Shown here: positions 12,075-22,084 of the stretch, in pieces | Layout: every line of letters starts with the position of its first letter | How positions within the stretch are numbered: position 1 is the first letter of the stretch | From: Isoetes taiwanensis | Taxonomy: Eukaryota; Streptophyta; Lycopodiopsida; Isoetales; Isoetaceae | Direction of reading: 5' to 3' | Length of the DNA: 64,000 nt | Assembly (NCBI GenBank): GCA_021234155.1 | Contig: JAJEKV010000010.1 | Span: forward strand, 5,926,871 to 5,990,870 | The notes under the pieces: generated by a model | Told to the model about the DNA's origin: nothing | The model's database searches: none | The model's input: the letters and a program-made list of their open reading frames with translations, nothing else | Position numbers and translations under genes: made by a program

Positions 12075-12824
12075 AGAGGTGGGAGAGGTGGCTCTTCCCA
12101 GTCCACGGGACTCTCGCGTACCCTTTGGGATCCGGCTCGCTTGAGCTTACAACGGCAGAGAGGCGCCTCGCCGATTCCAAACCTATTGGCATAGGCGGTT
12201 TCTCTAGCTCGGGCACCACAGGCTCCAAGTCAACAAACTCCACCTTCTCATCTTTTCTTCCTGTAAGTGGAGGCTGTATTTCTGTGTAAGTGCCCTTAAC
12301 ATCGGCTGGCACCGTTCTTTGCTCCCAGTTCCTCGTTTTCATCGGGGAAAGGATTCGCAAGAGCTTATCCGGTCACGATGAAACTTACTTTATCCGGGTC
12401 TATGTCGACGGAGCGACATTGCTAGCAAAGCTTAAGGGCTGGCTGTGGTGCCCGATCGAGAAAAGGCATCTAGGATCGAGTCTCGGCGAGAAAACCCACG
12501 TACCAAATTATTAATAATAATTTGGTGGCTTCGATAATGGGACACCACGGCGCCTTGTCATTTGTGGGTCTCTTTAATTACGCAAAAAAATTGGGAGGCT
12601 GAAATGCATTGCGGGGAGGAGTCTTCTCATTCTGCGTGTTGAAATGAATCATGGTTTTTGGTGTCCGCGCTGTAAAAACCTATATGAAAATGCTCGAACA
12701 AAATTTCGATAAAAGCGGACCACCACCATGACCCTTGACGTTTGTTTTAAGCCTGCCAAGAAAAGCAACAATTACAAATTAGTAGAAAGAAAACAAGGAA
12801 AACAAGTTAGCCCAGTAGTGTGGC

Positions 12825-12973
12825 GGTATAAACTTATACCACGGTTGCCTTGCTGTATAAATTTATACCACGGCGTGAAGCCGTATAAATTTATACAGAC
12901 ATTGCCTTGCTGTATAAATTTATACCACGGTTGTTCCAGCCTTAAAAAAACAGATGTGGTATAAATTTATACC
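12825..12973. repeat. Five-copy palindrome cluster in intron 6 of the ParB-MTase
   Basis: Copies begin at 12825, 12854, 12882, 12911 and 12958 (steps 29, 28, 29, 47). Variants include GGTATAAACTTATACC, TGTATAAATTTATACC and CGTATAAATTTATACA. The cluster lies between the donor at 13015 and the acceptor at 12753. Confidence 0.9.
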
Positions 12974-14023
12974 GTGGAGTTACCGTAAAAAAAAAGCGTT
13001 AAATATAATGCTTACCAAATGCGATTTTCGGCGGCGTTCTGGGCCAGCTCCCATAGGTTTAAGCACCGACATCGCCTGCGCGGTCGGAATGAAAAACGAT
13101 GACCCTCCAGTTTTCAGATGTCGTGACTTCTTTTAGGCCATCCAAGAAAGAACGGACTTGCAAGTGAGTAAAAGCCTCCTCGTCAAAAGTGCTATCCTTG
13201 ATTTTGAAGCCGTAAGGAATATCTGCAATGCATAATGTAAAGTTCTGTTTGTCTAAAAGGGTCCCGGACCTCGTGCGGTCACCACTGAACAACCATCTTT
13301 GGGCGTCGACCAAATGTAGTAAATCTCTCGTAAGTAGTGTCAAAACTGGTGGAGGCGACCTCTTTACCCTGTTCAATTGCCTTTAGCCTATGCCTCTCCT
13401 CCTTGGCCCTACGAACCAGGTTTAAAAATCCAGTTGGTAGCCCCTTCTTCTTGTTCTGTAAGAATAATGTGAGACAAAGGCACAAACACAGAACATATTT
13501 TCTGCAAAACCTACCCAGCCACTGAAGTTAACAGCGTGCTCTCTGATAATACTGTCTGCGGTGCAACTTGGGTACAAAAGCCTGCACTCCTCCCAGTCCT
13601 CTAGGTTGAGCTGCTTCATTAGTTCGGCCTCGCAGGTGACAATATCTTTCTGACTGCAAAGGGAAAAGTATTGTAAGACAAAAAAAGATAGAAAAGAACA
13701 CGGCATAGCAAGTGAGGCTTACGTCTTAGCTTCCTTAGCCATCTCGTCTAATGTAAATTCTTTGGCAACTACTTTTTCCAACAGGCGAACAAATATTTCT
13801 TTGCTTTTGAGACCCTGTAACTGCGTCCAGGGTACAATGCTCATATTTTTCTGTTTTGATTCACCTCCTTTTTTTGGTTTCTTTCCTGCGGCGCTAGCTT
13901 GTTCTTTTAGCTCACCATCCTCGAACATACAAAAAATTCTCTCTTGAAGATCCCACACCTGTAAATGGTCAGACAAAGTTTAGTGTTGATTGGCGTAAGA
14001 GAAAGGACACTGCGACTAAGAAC

Positions 14024-14319
14024 GGTATAAATTTATACCTTGCCCGGTCGCGGTATAAATTTACACCCTGTCCGGACGCGGTATAAATTTATACCGCGAC
14101 AGGGCACGGTATAAATTTATACTGCGTCCGGGCTCGGTATAAATTTATACCGCGACCGGGCCCGGTATAAATTTATACCGCGTCCGGGAACGGTATAAAT
14201 TTATACCGTGATAGGGCACGGTATAAATGTATACCGCGCCCGGGCACGGTATAAATTTATACCGCGACCGGACACGGTATAAATTTATACCGCGACCGGG
14301 CACGGTATAAATTTATACC
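14024..14319. repeat. Eleven-copy palindrome array, exact 28-bp period, in intron 3 of the ParB-MTase
   Basis: The 16-bp perfect palindrome GGTATAAATTTATACC starts at 14024, 14052, 14080, 14108, 14136, 14164, 14192, 14220, 14248, 14276 and 14304, without one base of drift. The 12-base spacers are GC-rich variants of GCGACCGGGCAC. Copies 2, 4 and 8 have single changes. The array fills the intron between donor 14394 and acceptor 13959. Each unit has the length and symmetry of a parS-like protein-binding site, so the array is a plausible binding platform for the element's own ParB-like protein. Confidence 0.97.
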
Positions 14320-15389
14320 GTCACCAGGCTATTGCACACTTCTTCTAACCACGCTAAACACACTACAGAAGATTGAATTAAAGCTTTTACTTACTTGACC
14401 GTCCCTGAAAGCGAGCTGAAAATAGTTATCGTATTGTTTGACAGCCATAATGGGCTTCTTATCAGAATCATAGCTCAGGCAACACTCCGTCACACAGGCT
14501 TCTCGAAGCTCTTGAAGCTTGTTCTTCTGTTTTTTGAAGTCCTCTCCATGCATTTGTTTGAACTCCACGTACTCTCGATGCATGAATCGGAATCTTGTCT
14601 ATTAGGCTCATTTTTAGCCGAAAGTCATTGTCAAGATTGTGACTTACGGCAATGACTTTTGCCTCTTCGTCTGTGACACCTACGTAAATATGGGCTTCCA
14701 CGCTTTTCCACACCTCGTTACGGGTTTCCTCCTTTGAGAGTTCCTTTCTAGCCTTGTAGCTGTGTGTGCCTCCAAGGACGTAGTAGGTGTAATCTTCGAA
14801 GTCTGCTTTTTTGTAATCCTGCAATTGATTGCACTGACTTCTATCAACCATAACAACTAGAGGTGACACATGCGCATGAGGATTTCTTCTCATTCTTTGC
14901 TTAAGAATAGCCACATGTGCCGCGTACAACTTTCGGACCTGCAGCACTCTGACCCCATCTTCATTTTTTGGTGGCCTCTTGATAGTGCTTAGTGTCAAAG
15001 AAATGGTTTGTTTGAGCAGTTTGGTTTCATTAACCCGCTTGAGGATAGCACTTGACTTATCTGCGGGCTTTACAACGATGTCTGCTCTAGGAGCCTTCTG
15101 AAGAGCTTCTGCTGACTCCTCTATAGTCAAGGGCTTTGTTTTTCTAGATTTTTTCTTGGTGGGAGGCTGTGTATCTACTACAAGGGAATGTTTCCTGCCC
15201 TTTCCCTTTGTTACCACTGGTTCCTCCTCTTCCTCTTCCTCTTCTTCTACTACTTCCTCGTACTTCTCTTCCTCTTCGATATTAAGGGGGTACCATAGAC
15301 CCTTCACCAACAGTTTTTCTTCACACAGCACTACTGACATCAAAATTTCCACTATGTCCTGTAATGCAGGGTTAAGTTTAGAGAATGAC

Positions 15390-15405
15390 GGTATAAATTT
15401 ATACA
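15390..15405. repeat. Single palindrome in intron 2 of the ParB-MTase
   Basis: GGTATAAATTTATACA, one base off the consensus, in the 70-base intron between 15359 and 15428. Confidence 0.9.
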
Positions 15406-16018
15406 GAAAGCAACTAAAAATAACTTACAAAGCCGTTCTTGTAATTGTCCGCAATGTAATCGTGCACGTCTTTGGGCTTGCACATGCTTATTCTAAGCAT
15501 TCTACTATTCAGAACATAGTAAACCACCCCCTTGTCATGGTTGCACTGCATTAAAACTTCATCATCGTTCTCTGTAGTAACAAGGCTTATCATTTCGCCA
15601 GCAGGGTAATAATCATCAGTCTTGAACTTGCCCTTCCCTGATTGGTGGCACAAGTAAAGGTACACCTCAGTGGGTTTGCTCTCTCTTGCCCCCCTGTGGA
15701 CGTACCATGTCTGTTCTTTTAGTTCATAAGTCTGTGGCTCTGGCGGTGCAGACTTTGATGATTGGCCTTTTTGTACGAACTTGATCTTAGGGCTGGAAAA
15801 AGCGTAAAAAAAACCATTTTTATACAAGAAACAGAACCTTTTTCGACTTTTTGAAACACAAAAACATTAAAAAAAGAGGCTGAAAGGGCATAAAATCTAC
15901 ACTAAATTAACACTTTCTTTGTGTCATTTAAGCTTAAAACACAACTATATTACCAAAATATTAAGGGTCGGGACCATTCTTTAAGCACTAGACATTAAGA
16001 TTCGACCGGTTCCGAAGC

Positions 16019-16336
16019 GGTATAAATTTATACGGTTCGAACACGGCGGTATAAATTATACCGTTCTGGATTCAATACCGTCGATATAATTTATATCCAA
16101 GTGTTTGGGCGGTATAAATTTATACCGCCGACGAGCGGTATAAATTTATACCGCTCCGTAACATGGCGTATAAATTTATATCGATCGAATGTTCGAATCG
16201 GTATAAATTTATATCGCTTCGTGTTAGCCGATAAATTTATACCGCTTTCGAACACAATCGGAGATAAATTTATAAACTGTTAACGGCGGTATAAATTTAT
16301 ACCACTCTAGAACCATATCCGGTATAAATTTATACC
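16019..16336. repeat. Eleven-copy palindrome cluster in intron 1 of the ParB-MTase
   Basis: Copies begin near 16019, 16048, 16082, 16111, 16137, 16167, 16200, 16228, 16259, 16288 and 16321, with steps of 26-34 bases. Several are imperfect (16048 lacks one T; 16082 and 16259 are degenerate), so this cluster is older or under weaker constraint than the 28-bp array. It sits between the ParB-MTase start codon exon and exon 2. Confidence 0.92.
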
Positions 16337-16431
16337 GAGTGAAACTTACACTCTAAAACAGATTAAAACAAAAGAGAAACTAAAACAATGCGGATAGTAG
16401 ACTTACGTGGCCATGGTGGTGATAGATTAAA

Positions 16432-16474
16432 CTTTTATAGCTGCTCGGAGAAGCAATTTGGGGGTATATAAAGG
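16432..16474. promoter_or_regulatory. Divergent TATA boxes between ParB-MTase and transposase
   Basis: Minus strand: TATAAAAG at 16432-16439, about 20 bases upstream of the ATG at 16414. Plus strand: TATATAAAGG at 16465-16474, pointing toward the transposase. The two core promoters are 25 bases apart. Palindrome clusters flank them on both sides (16019-16336 and 16612-16787), so a factor bound to the palindromes could control both genes. Confidence 0.65.
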
Positions 16475-16611
16475 CGCACTCGAGCGCCTTGGACTCCTAG
16501 CAGTGTATGTAGAAAATAGGGTGGCCGGGGCCCGGCTTAAGTACCTCTGCTAAGTGCCGTTTCGTATAGCGCTTCTCCATAAAGTTTTCAATACAAGTGT
16601 CTGTGAGTTTT

Positions 16612-16787
16612 CGTATAAATTTATACCGTTTCTTTTCTATGTTGCCCTCCTCAGGTATAAATTTATACCATCTACGTATAAATTTATACTGGTCTGGCCG
16701 CTTCAAGTTTGCCTTCTCTCGTATAAATTTATACCATCCCGTGGTAAACTTTTACGATGCGCTCTTACGTAGGTATAAATTTATACG
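16612..16787. repeat. Five-copy palindrome cluster in the transposase leader
   Basis: Copies begin at 16612, 16654, 16675, 16720 and 16772 (mostly CGTATAAATTTATACC or GGTATAAATTTATACG). They lie between the plus-strand TATA box and the likely transposase start at 16814. Two weaker relatives (GTAAACTTTTACG type) follow. Short ORFs reading INLYR/YKFIP repeats here are translations of the palindrome, not proteins. Confidence 0.9.
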
Positions 16788-16813
16788 ATTGTCACGCTTA
16801 ACTTTTACGAGTA

Positions 16814-19800
16814 TGGCTCGAGAAAAAGAAGCTGCAGAGCCTCCAACTCCTGTTAGCGGGGCTTCCTCCTGCAATGACATTCACACCCCTCAATTGACAC
16901 GGAAGTAGCCTCGAAAGTTCGCCTCCGATATTCAAACCCCGACTCTGTTGAGTTTACTCGGCCACGACCACCTCGGCTTCCACCACCGGTTCAATTTACT
17001 CCACCACACCCCTGCTCCTGAGCGTCGTTTGCCCCCCCACCAATGCGTTTTACCCCACCACGGGCTAGAGAGGTCGGACTACCTCCTCCACTTCATTTTA
17101 GTATCGTTAAGCCCATAGTCCACCAGTAAGGCTAAATCCCCCGGAGGCAAAGCACGCCAACTCCATCCATTTCGCTAAATGGTACTACAACAAGTGGGAG
17201 CAGTCAGCGACACGCAACTCCTGTGTTCTACGACACTTCAGGGGCTGGTCAACTACGTCACCAACCTCGATTACTTTTTCCCAAAGAGAGGGAAAGCACC
17301 TCCCCCCAGGACTTGCCCACATCAAACCTCTCAGCATCTACAAGTACACCTCATGTTGATCTCTCAGACGAAGAAACACCTCATGTTGATGTCTCAGACG
17401 AGGACCTACCAAAGCCACAAGACTCCATATTCGAATTCAAAGCCCCTGCAAGTAAGAATCTTAAGCGTAACTTACACAAGAAAGCATGTACAATCGTTAG
17501 AAGAAAGAAACTCATGGACGAGGCTCACTTGCGGGCAACACATACAAAGCACTGTTGTTCTCAACGTTGTTTGCTTAAGATTGGACTAAGGGAATTGAGG
17601 TTGATTCGTGATAGTTACAGTTCAATGACTCTGCTAGACCAAAGGGGCTACTTAGCCTTCAATATTAGGCCAGATGATGGTGAGAAGTTTACTTACACAG
17701 CTGGTGGCCACACCGTCTGTCAAACGGCCTTCAAATTGATTCATGCTTTAGGCAGCAGACGACTTGACCACCTGAAGAAAAGGCTTGACAAGAATCCAGG
17801 CATCAATGACTACTGCCATTCAGGAGGCATAACCAGAATTCATGCCCTTCAATGTGTTTCCTGGATGGAAGCTTTCTTTAAGGAGTCTTGTGAGAAACTC
17901 CCTAACAGCCCTATGTACCACTTGAGTGACAATTTCACGAAACAAGAAGTCTACGATAATTATAAGGAGATGTGTGTTGAGGCTGGAGAACGCTTTGTCT
18001 GCTACTCTTACTTTACTGTGCTCTGGAAAAAAGAGTTTTCTCGCGTGTCCATTCCTAGAAAGCATAGGATGTCTGTTTGTGCTACATGCTCTGAATTAAA
18101 AGCTCAGAGACAAAATGCAAGGACACTTCACACTAAAAGTAAGCTTCCAGGACGTGTTCTTGCCTAGTTCTACTTAAAAGTAGGTTCTTTCCTAAACATA
18201 TTTTCATTTCAGATGCATTGAAGGAGAAACTGAACAAGCATAGAGAACAACAATCTTTGGAAAGGAGAAAATTGACAAAACATAGGAAGAAAGCACTGGA
18301 ACAACCACTCAACTACATATCGGGTTGTTATTGATGGAATGGACGAAGAAGACCACCCTACCACATTTTGTCAATGTGCCTAAGGATCTTCTTGAAGAAG
18401 ATTTCATACATCTGCATGTTGTTGGTGCTATGGTATTTAATGGAAAACTATCTTGCAAGGCATTTTTGAGTTATCCAAATATTCATGCTGATCCAAATCT
18501 TACTATCACAATATTGAATAAGCTTCTTTCCAATCTAGAACATATACCACCGGTTCTGTATCTTCAGCTAGACAACACGACAAGGGAAAATAAGAATCAG
18601 GCGTTGTTTGCTTACTGTGCTATGCTAGTAGAGAAACAAATCTTCAAGAAGGTGAAGATTGGTTTCCTGTTTGTTGGTCATACACACGATCAAATTGATC
18701 GAGATGTTCAAGATGGGTTCTCTAAACGTCTTGCTTTCGAAAAAAAAGCTCTCAGCCTTCCAGCAATGATTGAGGTTATCCAAGATTCCTACAATCCTCG
18801 TCCAGACATCAAGTTATTGGAAGAAACTTATGATTTCAAAGAATGGATTTTTCGGAAAGATCAACTGGGTCACTGTGCTATTGAGCCCTTGAGAAACATT
18901 ACATTTCAGCATCAAATCAAAATTTCACTTGTAGATGGCAAGGCCATCTTACAAGGAAAGAAATATGCCACATCCTTGCAGTGGCAGCCAGCAGCAGGTA
19001 TTCAATTCATTCGCACCATCCCCAATACTAGTTCCATGCTCTCTGCAGAGCAAATGCCTCTAAAAAGCTTGAAAGAAATCACAAAGAGTAAAAAGGAGGG
19101 AAGAGCATTTGACTCAAACAAATCATTGGATTTTATTGAGACAAGTATTCACCCTGCTCTAACCACTTTGGGGAGGCGGATGCTTTATGGTGGCCTCGAT
19201 TTTTTTTTTCGACAGCGTGACATGTTGCAAGCTTCATTGCAAGGTCGAAGACCGGTTACATTCAACCGGCCATCTAGGCAAACTCTCCCCGTGCAAGTTG
19301 AGAATCAAGAGGAACATGTAGAGATATTGGCTAGCTCGGATGAAGATGACAGAGAGTCATGTACACCGCCCCGGACGACAAAGACAACAAGTTGCTTTCG
19401 AGTATGTGGTTCGGTCTCGGAGATTGAGAAAGGAATGCTCATAGCTGTCCCCGGTGATAATGATGAATCCGGGAAGCCGTTCGCTAAGCTAAAATCTTGG
19501 AGGTAACAAGAGAGGATGGAATTCCCACTCAATTAAAAGTGCGGATGAGAACAAAAATCTTTTGCCCGATTGCTTTCGATGGGGAGTTATACTTTGATGG
19601 TAAAAACAGGAGTGGGAAAGAGAGCAAAGTCCAAAGCAAGCAACTGGCATCATAGATCTAGCTGAAGTAAAGGTTCTTGCATATGACTTTGTTCGACCGG
19701 CCGCTAATAAGTTACGTATGGTCACTCAAACTTTAATAAGGTCGGCATGTGGATTAGACAAACAACCTAGAAAGGTGGCCAAAAAAAGATGATGATGAGG

Positions 19801-19954
19801 ACTCACTTGTAGGCAAAGTGAGGAAGAAGATCGTTCGAGTACTTCAGTCTTTGAGAGTGAAGCCGAGGATGAAGGCTCAAGTGATCGGGGATTAAATGAG
19901 TCGGAGGATGAGATGCATCCCGATCTTGCTGCAAAATGTAAGTTTGTCCGATGA
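16814..19954 (+). pseudogene. Element 1 DDE-like transposase (DUF7869-type)
   Basis: Start chosen at 16814 (MAREKEAAEPP) after the leader palindromes. A proline-rich N-terminus follows, broken by frameshifts, then a long frame from 17223 with the Cys/His segment HTKHCCSQRC, and HRMSVCATCSEL before a donor at 18140 (GTAAGC) and acceptor near 18212. Exon 2 gives VVIDGMD, a frameshift, then LYLQLDNTTRENKNQALF and VKIGFLFVGHTHDQID. These form a D..D..D/E-like set typical of an RNase H-fold transposase; I believe the family is DUF7869, from memory. The C-terminus reads EIEKGMLIAVPGD. The frame stops at 19506 and a further open segment ends near 19954. Confidence 0.78.
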
Positions 19955-20340
19955 CTTCGAACATGTGTAAAAAGAACAGAAGTGCGGTGATGATTGTGCA
20001 TCAAAATGTCCTATATTTTTGACAATTTTGTTCATAATTTTGTACAATTTTCACAACCATGAATATATCACTTCTTTGTCACTCTACTACCCTTGCTATT
20101 TTTTTTATTGCCCCTTTTTTGCTACACTTTATAAAAGTAATTATTTTTTGTTCTAGTTTAGGAGGATGAAAATTGCTATTTAAAATTTTTGCATGAAAGT
20201 TATGTTCAATCAACCCCTCAAAAATGGTACCTAAATTACTTAAATTGTCACACCTGTCATAAAAAAAATCTTAAAAATAGACTTTTTTAAGGGAATTTTA
20301 GGGAATCTTTTAAATATTCCTTTTGAAGTGCGCTTGCAGC

Positions 20341-20357
20341 AAATAAGTGCGTTTCAT
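20341..20357 (-). repeat. Right terminal inverted repeat of element 1
   Basis: Complement of the left repeat (17/17). It is followed by the target TTTAAA at 20358-20363 and by resumed gypsy integrase coding sequence. Confidence 0.92.
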
Positions 20358-20358
20358 T

Positions 20359-21765
20359 TTAAACTTTGTTCCTAGTGATTATTTGACCAATAAGGTGTTT
20401 GAGTTTGAAGATTTTAATGGTTTAAGTACTGATCAAGTGTGTGAAATTGCTACTAACCTTGTGCTATCTAGTAAGATGCAAGAGGACTGGCAGGATGAAA
20501 TCATCAAGTTTCTCAAACATGAAGAGGTACCAGAAAACTTTACAAGCAGTCAGTTGAGAAGATTCAAAGAAAAAGCAAAAAAATACAGAATGATTGGAGA
20601 GGTATTATGTAAGATTGATCAATCTGGTGTTCTACTAAGGTGTGTTGATAGGTCAGAAGCTGAGTTGATTCTAGAAGCTTGCCATGAAGGAATTTGTGGA
20701 GGCCATTATGCAGCTGATACAACTGCAAGGAAGATACTCAGGTCTGGATATTACTGGCCCAGCTTGTTTAAAGATTGTTATGAGACAATCAGGAGATGCC
20801 ATAAATGCCAGATACATGGAAAAAGAGTTCTTCAGCCTGCTGCCTTGACTAGCATCACGTCTCCAGGTCCATTCCAAACTTGGGGACTAGATTTCATAGG
20901 GCCTATACATCCAAATTCTCCCTCTCAGCATGAATACATACTAGTGGCAACAGATTTTTTCACCAAATGGGCAGAAGCTGTCCCATTGAGACAAGCAAAT
21001 GCTTTAACAACTGCTAGGTTCCTCCATGAAAACATTTGCACTAGATTTGGTATTCCTCTGAAAATAGTTTCTGACAGAGGCACACAATTCATAAATGATG
21101 TGATCAGCAACCTCCTAAAAGCCTTGAAAGTAAAGCATGTGAAAAGCTCAGCATACTACCCTCAGGGCAATGGCCAAGCTGAGTCCACCAACAAAGTTCT
21201 AAAAGGTATTCTCAAGAAGACAATAGAGGTACATAAAAAGGATTGGCACCTTAAATTACATGATGCACTTTGGGCATATAGAACTACAATTAAAAATGCT
21301 ACTAATCATACACCTTTTGCTCTTGTCTATGGTGTTGAGGTTGTTGTTCCAGTGGAACTAGAGTTGCCTTCCTTAAGGTTAGCTCTAAAGATTCAAATGC
21401 AGATGGAGGAAGCATACAAAGATAGGATTGAAAGGTTGCTTCATCTAGAAGAAGAGAGGTTTGAAGCAGAGAATGCCATCTTGCTTAAGAAGGCAAAAGA
21501 TGCAGCAGCATTCAAAGCCATTCACAAATTGCAAGGAAGTTTCAAAGAAGGGGAGCTAGTTCTCAAATGGGACAAGGCAAGGGAAAACACAGCAGGTAAA
21601 TTTGACTGTTTATGGGAAGGGCCATACAAAATCTGTGGACAAGCAGGTACAAATTCTTACTTCCTAGAAGATATCATAACAGGACAGCAGCTCATGAACC
21701 CTATAAACATATTACATCTAAAAAGATATTGGCAGCAACATATTTGTATGAGTTTGTTTGAATAG
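20359..21765 (+). CDS. Gypsy integrase (pol C-terminus)
   Basis: Continuation of the gypsy pol after the nested element. A zinc-binding region (CHEGICGGHYAAD.. with CHKC) is followed by the catalytic core: WGLDFIGP (D), VSDRGTQF (D) and PQGNGQAESTNKVLKG (E). Downstream is the usual C-terminal GPYKI..L.LKRYW segment. No chromodomain is seen. The frame is open to TAG at 21763-21765; the ATG at 20347 belongs to the nested transposon end and is not the true start. Confidence 0.9.
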   Translation, partial: LNFVPSDYLTNKVFEFEDFNGLSTDQVCEIATNLVLSSKMQEDWQDEIIKFLKHEEVPENFTSSQLRRFKEKAKKYRMIGEVLCKIDQSGVLLRCVDRSEAELILEACHEGICGGHYAADTTARKILRSGYYWPSLFKDCYETIRRCHKCQIHGKRVLQPAALTSITSPGPFQTWGLDFIGPIHPNSPSQHEYILVATDFFTKWAEAVPLRQANALTTARFLHENICTRFGIPLKIVSDRGTQFINDVISNLLKALKVKHVKSSAYYPQGNGQAESTNKVLKGILKKTIEVHKKDWHLKLHDALWAYRTTIKNATNHTPFALVYGVEVVVPVELELPSLRLALKIQMQMEEAYKDRIERLLHLEEERFEAENAILLKKAKDAAAFKAIHKLQGSFKEGELVLKWDKARENTAGKFDCLWEGPYKICGQAGTNSYFLEDIITGQQLMNPINILHLKRYWQQHICMSLFE

Positions 21766-21918
21766 GATAGCCATTTCGATAATTAGCCACTTGAATTATT
21801 AGAGACACTAGCTTTAAAATTAATAGGCATGTTCCTTAAAGATGTGGGTGCTTGTGCTCTTTGATATTATTTTGAAATTACTTTCATAAAAAAAAAAAAG
21901 AAAAAAGGAAAAGAAAGA

Positions 21919-21984
21919 AAATAGGTTTTAACTTTAGTATCTTGTGTGTGTTATGATGTTGCAGGTTGAGTTCACAGTCATGAT

Positions 21985-22015
<31 letters not shown>

Positions 22016-22084
22016 AGAAAATAGGTTTTAACTTTAATATCTCGTGTGTATTATGATGTTGCAGGTTGAGTTCACAGTCATGAA
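21919..22084 (+). repeat. 98-bp tandem duplication with poly-A tracts after integrase
   Basis: GAAAATAGGTTTTAACTTTA at 21919 recurs at about 22017, each unit ending in ..GAGTTCACAGTCATGA. A run of about 30 A residues (21987-22011) separates the copies. It lies in the untranslated region between integrase and the right LTR; the remaining bases to 22791 show no gene. Confidence 0.85.

Larger units (their letters stand above)
11992..16414 (-). pseudogene. Element 1 ParB-like domain / DNA methyltransferase fusion gene
   Basis: Seven phase-compatible exons are inferred: 16407-16414 (ATGGCCAC in a CACCATGG context, donor GTAAGT), 15429-15792, 14395-15358, 13723-13958, 13515-13653, 13016-13455, and from 12752 down to about 12000. 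Exon 3 has an acidic stretch, a KKKSRK basic patch, then a ParB/sulfiredoxin-like fold: YYVLGGTHSYKARKEL, and AKVIAVSHNLDNDFRL resembling the second ParB box. Exon 6 has methylase motif IV (TLCIADIPYGF), and exon 7 has a motif-I-like LDAFSRSGTTA followed by VDIDPDK. Motif IV before motif I is the beta order of N4-cytosine/N6-adenine methylases. Single-base frameshifts at about 14593, 13270 and 12430 suggest decay. It would bind DNA and methylate A or C. Confidence 0.78.
11611..20357 (+). mobile_element. Element 1: DNA transposon with ParB-methyltransferase, transposase and palindrome arrays
   Basis: A 8747-bp insertion in the gypsy pol. The ends are perfect 17-bp terminal inverted repeats (ATGAAACGCACTTATTT at 11611-11627 and its complement at 20341-20357), flanked by TTTAAA on both sides (11605-11610 and 20358-20363). 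Removing the element and one TTTAAA restores the gypsy pol frame across ..KQSL-NFVP.., which proves the boundaries. TTTAAA is palindromic, so a true duplication of TTAA cannot be excluded. It carries a divergent gene pair: ParB-MTase (minus) and DDE-like transposase (plus), plus about 34 palindromes. Confidence 0.93.

Noticed and set aside
14024-14319. CRISPR-like array (regular 28-bp repeat-spacer pattern)
   Set aside because: The repeat is a short palindrome, the spacers are near-identical GC-rich variants rather than unique sequences, there are no Cas genes, and the setting is a eukaryotic intron in a transposon.
16101-16908. ORFs made of INLYR / YKFIP repeats
   Set aside because: They are translations of the GGTATAAATTTATACC palindrome in different frames and overlap the promoter, intron 1 and leader of the element 1 genes.
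20347-20358. ATG at 20347 as start of an integrase gene
   Set aside because: That ATG lies in the right terminal repeat of element 1; integrase is a polyprotein segment continuing from 11610.
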